A DNA stretch of 64,000 bases from Atherinomorus stipes (Eukaryota > Chordata > Actinopteri > Atheriniformes > Atherinidae), in contig JALJCO010001134.1 of NCBI GenBank assembly GCA_023101725.1, positions 372,001 to 436,000 on the forward strand. Reading direction: 5' to 3'. The notes below the pieces were generated by a model that searched no databases, had not been told where the DNA came from, and saw only the letters and a program-made list of their open reading frames with translations. Shown piece by piece: positions 22,719 through 32,905 of this stretch. The position numbers and the translations under genes were made by a program. How positions within the stretch are numbered: position 1 is the stretch's first letter; every line of letters starts with the position of its first letter.

Positions 22719-24368
22719 ATGGCGCTGCAAAGAAATCAGCTGGATGCAGAAAGATTCTCTTGTTGCATCTGTCTGGATCTACTGAAGGATCCGGTGACTA
22801 TTCCCTGTGGACACAGCTACTGTATGGACTGTATTAAATCCCACTGGGATGAAGAGGATCAGAGGGGAATCCACAGCTGTCCTCAGTGCAGGAAAACTTT
22901 CATACCGAGACCTGTCCTGGAGAAAAACTTCATGTTAGCAGAGTTAGTGGAGGATCTGAAGAAGACTGGACTCCAAGCTGCTCCAGCTGATCACTGCTAT
23001 GCTGGACCTGAAGATGTGGCCTGTGATGTCTGCACTGGGAGGAAGATGAAAGCCAGCAAGTCCTGTCTGGTCTGTTTGGTTTCTTATTGTGAGAATCACC
23101 TCCAACCTCATTATGAATCTTCCACTTTTAAAAAGCATAAACTAGTTGAAGCTTCTACTAAACTCCAGCAGCTCATCTGTTCTCGTCATGATGAGGTGAT
23201 GAAGATTTTCTGTCGTACTGATCAGCAGAGTATCTGTTATCTCTGCTTAATGGATCAACATAAAGGTCATGAAACAGTCTCAGCTGCAGCAGAAAGAGCT
23301 GAGAAGCAGAAGGAGCTGGAGGTGAGTCGCCAGCAAATCCAGCAGAGAATCCAGGACGGAGAGAAAGATGTGAAGCTGCTTCAACAGGAGGTGGAGGCCA
23401 TCAATGGCTCCGCTGATAAAGCAGTGGAGGACAGTGAGAAGATCTTCACTCAGCTGATCCGTCTCATACAGAAAAGAAGCTCTGATGTGAAGCAGCAGAT
23501 CAGATCCCAGCAGGAAACTGAAGTGAGTCGAGTCAAAGAGCTTCAGGAGAAGCTGGAGCAGGAGATCACTGAGCTGAAGAGGAAAGACGGCGAGCTGGAG
23601 CAGCTCTCACACACAGAGGATCACAACCAGTTTCTACACAACTACCCCTCACTGTCAGCACTCAGTGAGTCTACACACTCATCCAGCATCAATATCCGTC
23701 CTCTCACATACTTTGAGGATGTGACAGCAGCTGTGGCAGAGACCAAAAATTTACTACTCGATATCCTGACAGCGGAATGGACCAACATCTCACTGATGGC
23801 TACAAATATGGATCCAGAATCAAAGAGCAGAACTGACTTCCTAAAATATTCAAGAGAAATCACACTGGATCCAAACACAGCACATCAATGTTTGTTATTA
23901 TCTGAGGGGAACAGAAAAGCAACATTAATGATGAAACAACAGTCTTATTCTAGTCATCCAGACAGATTCACGTTTTATGATCAGGTCCTGAGCAGAGAGA
24001 GTCTGACTGGATGTTGTTACTGGGAGGTGGAGTGGAGAGGAGGAGGAGTTTATGTAGCAGTTGCCTACAAGGACATCAGCAGAGACGGGACCTCAGATGA
24101 GTGTGGGTTTGGATTCAACAACCAATCCTGGGCATTAAGTTGCAACAAGAAAAATTCCACAGTTTTACTTAATGGTGTAAAAACTCCCGTCTCAGGTCCT
24201 GGTTCCTCCAGAGTAGGAGTGTATCTGGATCACAGAGCAGGTATTCTGTCTTTCTACAGCGTCTCTGAAACCATGACTCTCCTCCACAGAGTCCAGACCA
24301 CATTCACTCAGCCGCTCTATGCTGGACTCCGGCTGTTTGATGATGGAGACACTGCTATGCTACGTTAA
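22719..24368 (+). CDS. TRIM gene 3: intronless RING/B-box/coiled-coil/PRY-SPRY protein
   Basis: 549 residues from ATG (MALQRNQLDAERF). It has an intact C3HC4 RING, both B-boxes with all zinc ligands, the shared coiled coil, then PRY-SPRY (LDPNTA, WEVEW, GFNNQSW, LDHRAG). The PRY-SPRY variable block is nearly that of gene 2 (QQSYSSHPDRFTFYDQVLS, AYKDISRDGTSDECGFGFNN), so the two are sisters and gene 3 shows what gene 2 lost. The linker before PRY is shorter than in the others (TNMDPESKSRTDF). The RING tail (KTFIPRPVLEKNF) is shared with gene 6 and the B-box 1-2 linker (ESSTFKKHKLVEASTK) with gene 1. Predicted cytoplasmic E3 ligase of the finTRIM / TRIM16-like type. Confidence 0.92.
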   Translation: MALQRNQLDAERFSCCICLDLLKDPVTIPCGHSYCMDCIKSHWDEEDQRGIHSCPQCRKTFIPRPVLEKNFMLAELVEDLKKTGLQAAPADHCYAGPEDVACDVCTGRKMKASKSCLVCLVSYCENHLQPHYESSTFKKHKLVEASTKLQQLICSRHDEVMKIFCRTDQQSICYLCLMDQHKGHETVSAAAERAEKQKELEVSRQQIQQRIQDGEKDVKLLQQEVEAINGSADKAVEDSEKIFTQLIRLIQKRSSDVKQQIRSQQETEVSRVKELQEKLEQEITELKRKDGELEQLSHTEDHNQFLHNYPSLSALSESTHSSSINIRPLTYFEDVTAAVAETKNLLLDILTAEWTNISLMATNMDPESKSRTDFLKYSREITLDPNTAHQCLLLSEGNRKATLMMKQQSYSSHPDRFTFYDQVLSRESLTGCCYWEVEWRGGGVYVAVAYKDISRDGTSDECGFGFNNQSWALSCNKKNSTVLLNGVKTPVSGPGSSRVGVYLDHRAGILSFYSVSETMTLLHRVQTTFTQPLYAGLRLFDDGDTAMLR

Positions 24369-25204
24369 ATCAAATGGATGCAGGATGCTTTGCAATGTTT
24401 TGTTCCGATTCAAGAAAATGTGAATTAAAGATCAAATTTTTTTGCAGAAAACTTTTATTATGTAAAAACCAACGTCATACAAAGCCTGCATTTCTTATTG
24501 TATCAGCTACCGTTGTCTGTCTGTTTTGTTTTGAGGATACTTTCTGTGAAGTTTCTTTCCAGGTGAAGCAGCTGCTTGTCTGGTGTTTATGTTCAGGTTG
24601 GATTGTACAGATGCTGCTATGTTCTTTTTACGTACGCCTAATTTTCCTCACCCTCTTCGTTTCTTTTCTGTTCACTCTTTCCCTTTTTCTGTGGACCCCA
24701 GTCAGGTTTATCTGTGATTAAACGAATAAAAATATAAAAAATAACACTAAAGTGCATATGAAGGGGAGCCATCTATCTGCGTTAGTTCTACTTTAATCCA
24801 TAAAACTGTTTCTTGGCAAAGAAACTTTGTTCAGCAAAACAGGACAGCAAGATCATCATTCTGCCGTCATAATTATGGATACGGCAGAAATGAAACAAAG
24901 AAGTTTAAAGGAAAGATCAATTTTGTTGGATTAAGCTCAGTTTTTGCTTCTTTCTGACCACCACTCACTAGGAACTTTATCTGGGTCAGATTTTTTTTAA
25001 ACTCCGTTTATCCATCACTATCACTGCTACCACAGCATGCATCACTATTCATCAAGTTATCAGCTGCCTGCTGCCACCCAGTGGAGGAGTATTTAATTAC
25101 ACAGTCATTCCAAGCTCTGACACCTGTAACCAAAGTAATATAAATCTTTACTTTTATGTTGAAATTCCACCAAATCCTGATTAAATTTTAAAAAGCACTA
25201 TGTA
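24369..25204 (+). other. 3' flank of TRIM gene 3
   Basis: Likely 3'UTR with AATAAA at 24725-24730, about 357 bp after the stop. The open frame at 24374-24721 is hydrophobic but has no family resemblance and lies in the presumed UTR. Nothing else is seen. Confidence 0.4.
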
Positions 25205-25425
25205 GAGCATGAGTGGCCAAGTCCAGTCCACAAGAGCCAAAATCCTGCAACTTTTTGATGCATCCATTCTCCAACAAAGCTTCTTCACCACTGTGCATGT
25301 CATTCAGCTCTGCAGAAGCCTGGTAAAGAGCCATTTATCTGATTCAGATCTGTTGGAGAAGGCAAGCACCTAAAAGTAGCAGGACTGTGGCTCTCGAGGA
25401 CTGACTTGGCCAACCTGATCAGTCC
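25205..25425. repeat. Diverged copy of the 3012-3206 palindromic repeat
   Basis: Ends GAGCCAAAATCCTGCAA and AGCAGGACTGTGGCTC are inverted, and the interior contains GATTCAGATCTGTTGGAG, the counterpart of GAGTCAGGTGTGTTGGAG in the first copy. Confidence 0.45.
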
Positions 25426-25578
25426 AGCAGTTTTACTGATACTACAGTTGCGTTTTTTGGCATTTTCTTGCTCACTCATTCGGTGATTTCTGAGCTTATG
25501 AGCCTCTTCCTACAATTAAAAGTATGTTATTATTATACGTTATTGTAGTGATGTCATTTGCCATACATAAGACAGTAA

Positions 25579-25602
25579 CACACACACACACACACACATA
25601 TA
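25579..25602. repeat. CA microsatellite
   Basis: Uninterrupted (CA) dinucleotides followed by a short TATA stretch. Confidence 0.8.
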
Positions 25603-25689
25603 TACAGACTCTTTCCAAATAATCAGCATATTAGAATAAACACCTTTTTCATGATATTCTAATTTTTTGGAAAGGGTCTGTATATGTAT

Positions 25690-25975
25690 CTGAATTGGGC
25701 TAGATGCTCTGTGTGGCAAACTGGGGGCGATGTCTGACCACTCAAAGGAAATGGGTACCAGCTTGGAGAAGATGACGACTCGGATTTGGGTAAACCAAAT
25801 ACGAGTCGGCTGATTTGGAACCGCCATGGAGACCTGCTGAAGACTGTAAAGTAGACACAAACAAGTCCTGCCTGACCCAAAACAGCCTATTCATCTCATT
25901 CTGGCTCCTCAACTGTGGTCTTGGAGGCCAGCTTATCTCAACTTTTGCTCTGAAAGAAGGTGCAAAAGAACGCTG
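25690..25975 (+). mobile_element. Second, degraded copy of the 13800-14615 repeat
   Basis: Shares CTGTG(T/G)GGCAAACTGGGG, CGATGTCTGAC, GGGTACCA and AAGTCCTGCCTGACCC-like words in the same order as 14030-14230. No intact frame remains. Confidence 0.5.
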
Positions 25976-25983
25976 CAAGCATA

Positions 25984-26504
25984 GTCATCCTCAAAATTAT
26001 TCATATCCTCTCATTAAATAAGGAAAAACTGCAGCCATCACAGAAATACAGTTGAAATTGAACAAAGTAATAATAAATACAAATTTAATGAAAATCACAT
26101 CGTTCTTGAAATGTGGTCTAACAAAAATATTTAAAAAAATAAACAAATAAACAAGCATGACGCAAGCATGATGAGCAAAAATGTTGTTGATCAACATTTT
26201 GAGGCAATCACTGCAATCAGGTGTTTTCTGTAACTTTCAGTACGACTTCTACACCTGTTAACGGGTATTTTGGTCCATATTATATGAGCATAGGTACTCT
26301 AATTGGTCTGGGGAAGTTTCGTTTGTTTGTTTTTTTTATTTATTCTTTTTAAGTACAATTCAAAAGCAATATTTAATTTCACTAAATTGTAATTTTGTAA
26401 ATTTTTATTTATTATTTCTTTTTTTCAATTTCTTGTTTTTTAAATAATTGTTGTGAATTTGGCATTTTCTTTAATTGGAGGGCATAAATAATTTTGAGGA
26501 TCAG
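25984..26504. mobile_element. Tc1/mariner-like non-autonomous element
   Basis: TA dinucleotides flank inverted ends CATCCTCAAAATTATTCAT and ATAAATAATTTTGAGGATC. The interior is AT-rich without transposase. A decayed relative may lie at about 54060-54500. Confidence 0.55.
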
Positions 26505-26802
26505 TATGGTGTATGTTCATTTTATTTATTCATCTAGTTATTTTTACTATTTTCAGTCACAACTTGTGTGAAACGTAAGGTTTGTTTGCATGTTTTTAAA
26601 TCATGATGGATAAAAACACACACATATTTGTTGGCAGCAGCAAAGGATGAAAAATGAACCCAAATAAGACAAATCTGACATTCAATTTAAAAGATGTGAA
26701 AAGATTTACTGGAAACCAAAGTTTGACTTTATAGATTTTAGATACAGATACAATAACACAGTGAAAGAAAGAGTTGAATTTGACTTTGTTTCTAGAAACA
26801 AG

Positions 26803-27022
26803 CTCCTCCCTTCTCTCCCGTTCAGCCCTTATAGGATATTTCCTGGTTCCTCCTCTTATAGAGATCAGGCAGTTTAAGGATCGGAGTAATCACTGGGCTG
26901 CAGTCAGAGAGCTGACAAGCTGAACTACTGAGGATCACTCTGTGGGAGTTAGTTTGACTCTGAAACTTGTTTCTTATTTCTTAAGAAGTGAAGCTGTTGA
27001 GACACTGTTTTAAAGAGGTGAA
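26803..27022 (+). promoter_or_regulatory. Conserved 5' leader/promoter block of TRIM gene 4
   Basis: Contains CTCCTCCCTTCTCTCCCGTT, GATATTTCCTGGTTCCTCC about 185 bp before the ATG, AAGGATCGGAGTAATC and GAGAGCTGACAAGC. Nearly the same as 34706-34922. Confidence 0.45.
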
Positions 27023-28705
27023 ATGGCACAGAAAAGAGTTTGGATGGATTCAAATAAATTATCGTGTTTTATTTGTGAGGGACTATTGAAGGATCCGGTG
27101 GCTATTCCCTGTGGACACAGCTACTGTATGGACTGTATTAAATCCCACTGGGATGGAGAGGATCAGAGAATATTCTGCAGCTGCCCTCAGTGCAGGAAAA
27201 CTTTCATACCGAGACCTGTCCTGGAGAAAAACATCATGTTAGCAGAGTTAGTGGAGGATCTGAAGAAGACTGGACTCCAAGCTGCTCCAGCTGATCACTG
27301 CTATGCTGGACCTGAAGATGTGGCCTGTGATGTCTGCACTGGGAGGAAGATGAAAGCCAGCAAGTCCTGTCTGGTCTGTTTGGTTTCTTACTGTGAGAAA
27401 CACCTCGAACCTCATTATGATGGGTCTCAGTTTAGGAGACACAAGCTGGTGGAGCCCTCCAAGAACCTCCAGCAGCTCATCTGTTCTCGTCATGATGAGG
27501 TGATGAAGATTTTCTGTCGTACTGATCAGCAGAGTATTTGTTATCTCTGCTTAATGGATCAACATAAAGGTCATGAAACAGTTTTAATTCCAGCAGAAAG
27601 AGCTGAGAAGCAGAAGGAGCTGGAGGTGAGTCGCCAACAAATCCAGCAGAGAATCCAGGACGGAGAGAAAGATGTGAAGCTGCTTCAACAGGAGGTGGAG
27701 GCCATCAATGGCTCCGCTGATAAAGCAGTGGAGGACAGTGAGAAGATCTTCACTCAGCTGATCCGTCTCATCCAGAGAAGAAGCTCTGATGTGAAGCAGC
27801 AGATCAGATCCCAGCAGGAAACTGAAGTGAGTCGAGTCAAAGAGCTTCAGGAGAAGCTGGAGCAGGAGATCACTGAGCTGAAGAGGAAAGACGGCGAGCT
27901 GGAGCAGCTCTCACACACAGAGGATCACAACCAGTTTCTACACAACTACCCCTCACTGTCAGCACTCAGTGAGTCTACACACTCATCCAGCATCAATATC
28001 CGTCCTCTCACATACTTTGAGGATGTGACAGCAGCTGTGGCAGAGACCAGAGATAAACTACAGGACATCCTGATGGACAAATGGACAAACATCTCACTGA
28101 TGATCACTGATGTGGATGTTTTACTGTCTGAACCAAGACCAGGACCAGAACCAACGACCAGAACTGCATTCTTAAAATGTTGGACAGAAATCACACTGGA
28201 TCCAAACACAGCACACACATATCTGTCATTATCTGAGGGGAACAGAAAAGCAACAGTAATGGATGATGAACAGTCTTATTCTAGTCATCCAGACAGATTC
28301 ACTTACTGGTTTCAGGTCCTGAGCAGAGAGAGTCTGACTGGATGTTGTTACTGGGAGGTGGAGATGAGAGGAAGAGTTCATGTAGCAGTCGCCTACAAGA
28401 ATATCAACACATCAGGAAACTCATGTGACAATCTATTTGGATCGTGCAACAAATCTTGGTCATTATGTTGTGATAATAATAGTTACATATTTTCACACAA
28501 CAAAGTCCAAACTCCCGTCTCAGGTCCTGGTTCCTCCAGAGTAGGAGTGTATCTGGATCACAGAGCAGGTATTCTGTCTTTCTACAGCGTCTCTAAAACC
28601 ATGACTCTCCTCCACAGAGTCCGGACCACATTCACTCAGCCGCTCTATGCTGGACTCCGGCTCTCAATTTATGGAGCCACAGCGAAGTTCATAGAGAAAC
28701 AGTGA
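27023..28705 (+). CDS. TRIM gene 4: intronless RING/B-box/coiled-coil/PRY-SPRY protein
   Basis: 560 residues from ATG (MAQKRVWMDSNK). RING ligands are intact although the first loop differs (LSCFICEGLLKDP). Both B-boxes are intact, the coiled coil is as in the other loci, and PRY-SPRY is complete (LDPNTA, WEVEM, LDHRAG). The pre-PRY linker is expanded (SEPRPGPEPTTRTAF), explaining the extra length. The variable block ends CCDNNSYIFSHNKVQTP, identical in gene 6, while the terminal SIYGATAKFIEKQ is shared with gene 5. TGA is followed directly by TAA. It lies in a ~6-kb segment duplicated with gene 5. Predicted E3 ubiquitin ligase of the finTRIM-like group. Confidence 0.92.
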   Translation: MAQKRVWMDSNKLSCFICEGLLKDPVAIPCGHSYCMDCIKSHWDGEDQRIFCSCPQCRKTFIPRPVLEKNIMLAELVEDLKKTGLQAAPADHCYAGPEDVACDVCTGRKMKASKSCLVCLVSYCEKHLEPHYDGSQFRRHKLVEPSKNLQQLICSRHDEVMKIFCRTDQQSICYLCLMDQHKGHETVLIPAERAEKQKELEVSRQQIQQRIQDGEKDVKLLQQEVEAINGSADKAVEDSEKIFTQLIRLIQRRSSDVKQQIRSQQETEVSRVKELQEKLEQEITELKRKDGELEQLSHTEDHNQFLHNYPSLSALSESTHSSSINIRPLTYFEDVTAAVAETRDKLQDILMDKWTNISLMITDVDVLLSEPRPGPEPTTRTAFLKCWTEITLDPNTAHTYLSLSEGNRKATVMDDEQSYSSHPDRFTYWFQVLSRESLTGCCYWEVEMRGRVHVAVAYKNINTSGNSCDNLFGSCNKSWSLCCDNNSYIFSHNKVQTPVSGPGSSRVGVYLDHRAGILSFYSVSKTMTLLHRVRTTFTQPLYAGLRLSIYGATAKFIEKQ

Positions 28706-28784
28706 TAATATCAGCAAAAAGCAGGTGTTACACACCTGGACAGTTGATTGGCCGGCCTGGTACTGGCATCCCCGGTAGATCAAG
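28706..28784 (+). other. Duplicated 3' flank of TRIM gene 4
   Basis: Matches the flank of gene 5 (GTTACACACCTGGACAGTTG, then GGCATCCCCGGTA) up to the point where copy 1 is interrupted at about 28785. Confidence 0.5.
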
Positions 28785-29970
28785 TAAGGATTAAACGAGG
28801 AGCTGTGCATTTCATGATTTTAATGCACGACGCGCAGCAGAGTGGTGTTATAGACTCTGCAAAATTCCTCCATGAAGTTCAATAAAACCGTATCATGCAC
28901 ATATCCGAATTATTTAATCCACTTATATCTTGGTCCCACATAGTAAACATGTTATGACAAATTTTTATTCATTTAACTAAACTCGCTATGTTTAAGTATA
29001 GGAACTATTTTATGCTGGCAGCTGGGTTGAGCGTTGCTATGGTGACATCATTCCATATTGGAATGACATGACAGTGATCTAACTAGCCGTGCGTATACAA
29101 AATGAACACAGGTGACATTAGAAATCTCACTGACCATGGTATAAGCTGTATTATTATACGGCTCTTTATGCTGTAGAATGCTCCGTTGATTTGAATGCGT
29201 TTTCCCAACGTTCCAGCGGTCAACGGTCAATATAATGACCATTGTCAAGGGCAATGGATCTTCTTTTCCTTTTTTTCCACCTGTGGTCTTACGGTTAACC
29301 TAATATCCCTCCGCATCGCAAGTAGTCCGGTCACTTAACGGCAACAATAACGGCGAGCGAGCTCTTAGTGACACCTCGTGACCAAAAATGGATGACTTCC
29401 CAATGGGCTATATGCACAGTTCCACTACTTCCTAAACTTCAGACAGCACCTTTGTTTCCTGTCTTTCATTATTGGACAAACTGATTAATCCAGGTGTGTT
29501 TGGCCAGTTATTGAAATCAGACACACCTGGATTTATCAGTTTGTCCCAATAATGAAAGACAGGAAGCAAAGGTGCTGTCTAACGTTCAGGAAGTAGTGAA
29601 ACCGTGCATATAGCCCATTAATTTGAAGATCTTTGAAGATCGAGTGTGGAGATTTTGAGCGCTGGGTCCAAACTGAGTTTAACGATTCACTCTTTCCAAA
29701 ACGAAAAAGACAAAAAGAGGACCAGTGGTACGACGCATACAGCTAACAGCAGAGGAAATGTCCAGTTCAACTTACAGAAATAGCCGGTGCTAGCCCTAAT
29801 TCCAGCTGCCATGACTCAACTAACAATCGTTGCTAAGCAACAGGTGCCCCGACTGTGGGGAACTATTTTATTCTTAGCGTAAAAAATCAAAGTTATTTGA
29901 TCCTCAAAAAAATAGAAGACTTTAATTTGAATTTTTTTTTTTACAAGTAGCCGTATAATAACCATACATA
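28785..29970. other. Copy-1-specific insertion after TRIM gene 4
   Basis: Absent from copy 2, where GGCATCCCCGGTA runs straight into the minisatellite. It holds an AATAAA at 28881-28886 usable by gene 4, a hairpin element (29402-29619) and otherwise unassigned sequence. No open frame with family resemblance. Confidence 0.5.
29402..29619. mobile_element. Near-perfect ~218-bp hairpin MITE
   Basis: The left arm from AATGGGCTATATGCAC and the right arm ending GTGCATATAGCCCATT are inverted copies over nearly 100 bp each, including CTTTCATTATTGG / CCAATAATGAAAG and CAGGTGTGT / ACACACCTG. The loop is about 20 bp around 29500-29518. Confidence 0.7.
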
Positions 29971-30105
29971 ACTACTTCCTGTAATAATGACCCCAGTACT
30001 ACTTCTTTTAATATTGACCTTGGTACTACTTCCTGTAATAATGACACTGGTACTACTTCCCGTAATAATGACCTCGGTACTACTTCCTGTAATAATGACC
30101 CTAAG
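29971..30105 (+). repeat. 27-bp minisatellite, 5 units
   Basis: Five tandem 27-bp units of the form ACTACTTCCTGTAATAATGA plus seven more bases. The same minisatellite is at 36664-36880. Confidence 0.85.
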
Positions 30106-30951
30106 GCTTCTTTGTTAAAACATCACATTCCTGCTGCAGTCCTGTCATATATCAGGCTAAATGCTGATGAGGGAATGTTTTAACTTATTTAGATTTTCAG
30201 TGTATTTATTTGTATGCAAGTGATGTGACAGCAGCTTTTTATGTTTGTTGGTTAAATGTGTGTGATGTCTGAGGTTTACCTCCCCAGGTGGGTTGCTGCA
30301 TGTAAAAGTTTGGGAATCTATCCTAAAGTCTTCTATATGTCTAAGTTGAATTGAATTTTTCTTTTTTCACTGTTATATAAATCACATCAGGTGAAGTTAC
30401 TGAAGACCAATTCTTGTTTTTACTTTTGTTGGAAATATTGGTGTTGGTGTATTATATGTACTACGGTAAATGGGATCTAGATGATTTGCTAATAAAATGA
30501 TACAATAATGTTGTTTATCACGACATAATACCATTGTTACAAGTCATGTTCTAAATGCAGTGTTGTCTTTTGATGATGAAGACAAAAAGATTGGACTGAT
30601 TATTGTTTTGTGTGAATGTTGGTCTAAAAAAAGCTTTTGTTATTATGTGTGTAAATATACATCAGCCTGTATTTACTGTTTCATAATTTTTGGTTCATTT
30701 TTAAAATTGGTTTCTTCTTCTGAAATTTAAATATTAGTTTGTTTTAGTTAATATTTGACAGTTAACTGATTTGATGTTTTCCTGTGAGAGTTTTTGATGT
30801 TAAATGTTTCAGATGACACCAATTATTTCAATATTTGAGCAGTGGGAGATCATCATGATAAACTGTTGTTTTCACAGTTTCCTCAGCTGCTGTAAATAAC
30901 TCATGTTTGTTGGACTAAAATTAAACTACATTGTCAAATGTACCTTGAATT

Positions 30952-31161
30952 GGGGCGGTGATTAGCTCAGTTGGTTGAGCAGCCGCCCCATAAACAGAGG
31001 CTACAGTTCCTCAGCGCAGTCGGCCCCGGTTCGATTCCCGGTCGAGGACCCTTTGCTGCATGTCACTCCCCACTCTCTCTGCCCCTTTCCTGTCACTGTA
31101 CACTGTTGTATAAAGGCCACTAGTGCCCAAAAATCCTTTAAAAAAAAAAAAAAAAAAAAAA
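30952..31161 (+). mobile_element. tRNA-derived SINE with poly(A) tail
   Basis: The pol III A box TAGCTCAGTTGG (30963-30974) and B box GGTTCGATTCC (31028-31038) lie in a tRNA-like head. A unique body (CACTAGTGCCCAAAAATCC) follows and the element ends in a ~24-bp poly(A). A 16-bp direct repeat AAATGTACCTTGAATT flanks it (30936-30951 and 31162-31177). Copy 2 of the segmental duplication has the uninterrupted empty site near 38440. Confidence 0.9.
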
Positions 31162-32905
31162 AAATGTACCTTGAATTTTTCTTAAAGATTATTTTGATCA
31201 TAAAAGGAAAATCTTAGTTTCACAGTTTAACAGCTTATTCCACAACTGGAAGGCCCAAAGCCATTTAGGATGCAGCTAGCAATCACATGTAAAATTTTAG
31301 ATCTTTTAAATTTCTATTTTACACAATAATTCCAGTTATTTCACTTTTCTAAAGTTTCTTTTTTGTTCGCTGTGAGTCAATCTGCACAGTTTGAGTCCTC
31401 AGATGAAGAACTTGTAACTTCCTCTGAATCTGGATCAGATCAGTTTCGTTTTTCATCACTTTGTGCTGAAGCTCAGAGAAAATACAAACCTGCTAATTTG
31501 TGTAAAGATTTACTAAACAAATTAAGATGTCTTTAGACGGTTTCACCTTAGTTGACTGATCTTGCTGCAGTGATGGAAGAAATTCTGAGTATTACTAATC
31601 CATGGCTAATCAAATGATACTATATTAACAATAAATGTATTACTCATACATCTATAAATAGTAAAATTTTATATAATCTCTATTTCATAAATATTATGAA
31701 AAAAGTCATTTTTTGTTTGGGGAAGAGCATTAACGAAGCAAAACAATGTCACCGCTCTCTAAAATAGCTGAAGATGTGAAGATTTAAGATGAACGTGATG
31801 TGAAAGAAAGCTTTGATGTTGACTACAGCTGCTTCATTTTCCTGCATGCAAACACACCCGACTGCCACTCCCTTCAGCTTACACTGTTTTCAGGTTTGCA
31901 CGGAAGAGGTGAAACTAAAAATGTTGTCATGGGTGAAATGATGTGAGTAAATAATCCTACCATTGATACCATGTTCAGTTACACACATATCCAGGGGCTG
32001 ATATTATGATGATGGAAAAAAAGAAAAGAAAAAAGAAACGAATGAACAAAAGAAAGGGGAGTTCATCCTAAACTAAACTCAAGATCTGAGCATGAGGACA
32101 TGTTGGGTTCTTCCTGCCCAAAGCAACATATGACCTCATGACCTCGGCCCCAGGAAGAAAAAGTTACTATCAGATGCAGCTATGAGGATTTTTATGCTTC
32201 CCCATCAGCATAACATTAATACCTTAACACCTGAATTATATTTACAAATGTTTGAAAGCAACATAAATACAGAAAATAATTCTAGCAGAATATTACATAC
32301 AGAAAGACTGTAACTGAATATAGAATATTTTAATATCAAACATATTGAATAATAAAACTTAATTTAACTGAATCTATTTTAAATTAAAAAAATCTAAATA
32401 TTTAATAAAATAATGTAAAGACATAATTTTTTAAACAATTAAAGATAATAATGAAAATGAAAATGCATAAATGCTCGTAAATAAAAGCAAATATACATAA
32501 GGAAAATTAGTTAGATAACAAAATTAGATAATCAAAAGACTGTCACGAAAATTCATCATTAAAAAAACATTAGTGATAACTAAATCATAAATCTCCAGCT
32601 GTTTTTAAACTATTTATTATTTTGCATCAGCAAAAGCAGGCTTAACAGAGAACCACAGTCTGCAGCAGGTGTTATTAATTCTACTCAGTCTCGGCCACAC
32701 CCCGCTCAGCCAATCCCTGCTAGTGATGAGTGCGTGCATGAAAACAGTTTGATGTCATCAAAACTAACTGTCACGTCAATGAGACTGCAGCTGTAATCAG
32801 ACTATAGCCTGAAGCAGGGAGGTGAAACTCAAACAGCACAACTTGATCTCAAGCAGGTTGCACCATTAGAGTAACAATGATTAAATTAAATGAAAAATAC
32901 TTAAA

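Larger units (their letters stand above)
26540..32905 (+). repeat. Segmental duplication copy 1 (contains TRIM gene 4)
   Basis: Collinear with 34444-39715: TTGTTGGCAGCAG upstream, the TRIM gene, TGATAATATCAGCA at the stop, the 27-bp minisatellite, CATATATCAGGCTAAATGCT, GATCATAAAAGGAAAATC, then CAGTCTCGGCCACACCCC and CAGGTTGCACCATTA at the far end. Copy 1 has an extra ~1.2-kb insertion (28785-29970), a SINE (30952-31161) and extra sequence near 31740-32170. Confidence 0.8.

Noticed and set aside
24374..24721. 115-residue hydrophobic frame after TRIM gene 3
   Set aside because: It starts 5 bp after the stop of gene 3, lies in the presumed 3'UTR and is not conserved after the sister gene 2.
30952..31050. 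Possible tRNA gene (good A and B boxes)
   Set aside because: The tRNA-like head is followed by a SINE body, poly(A) and target-site duplications, and the head does not fold as a complete tRNA with a clear anticodon arm.
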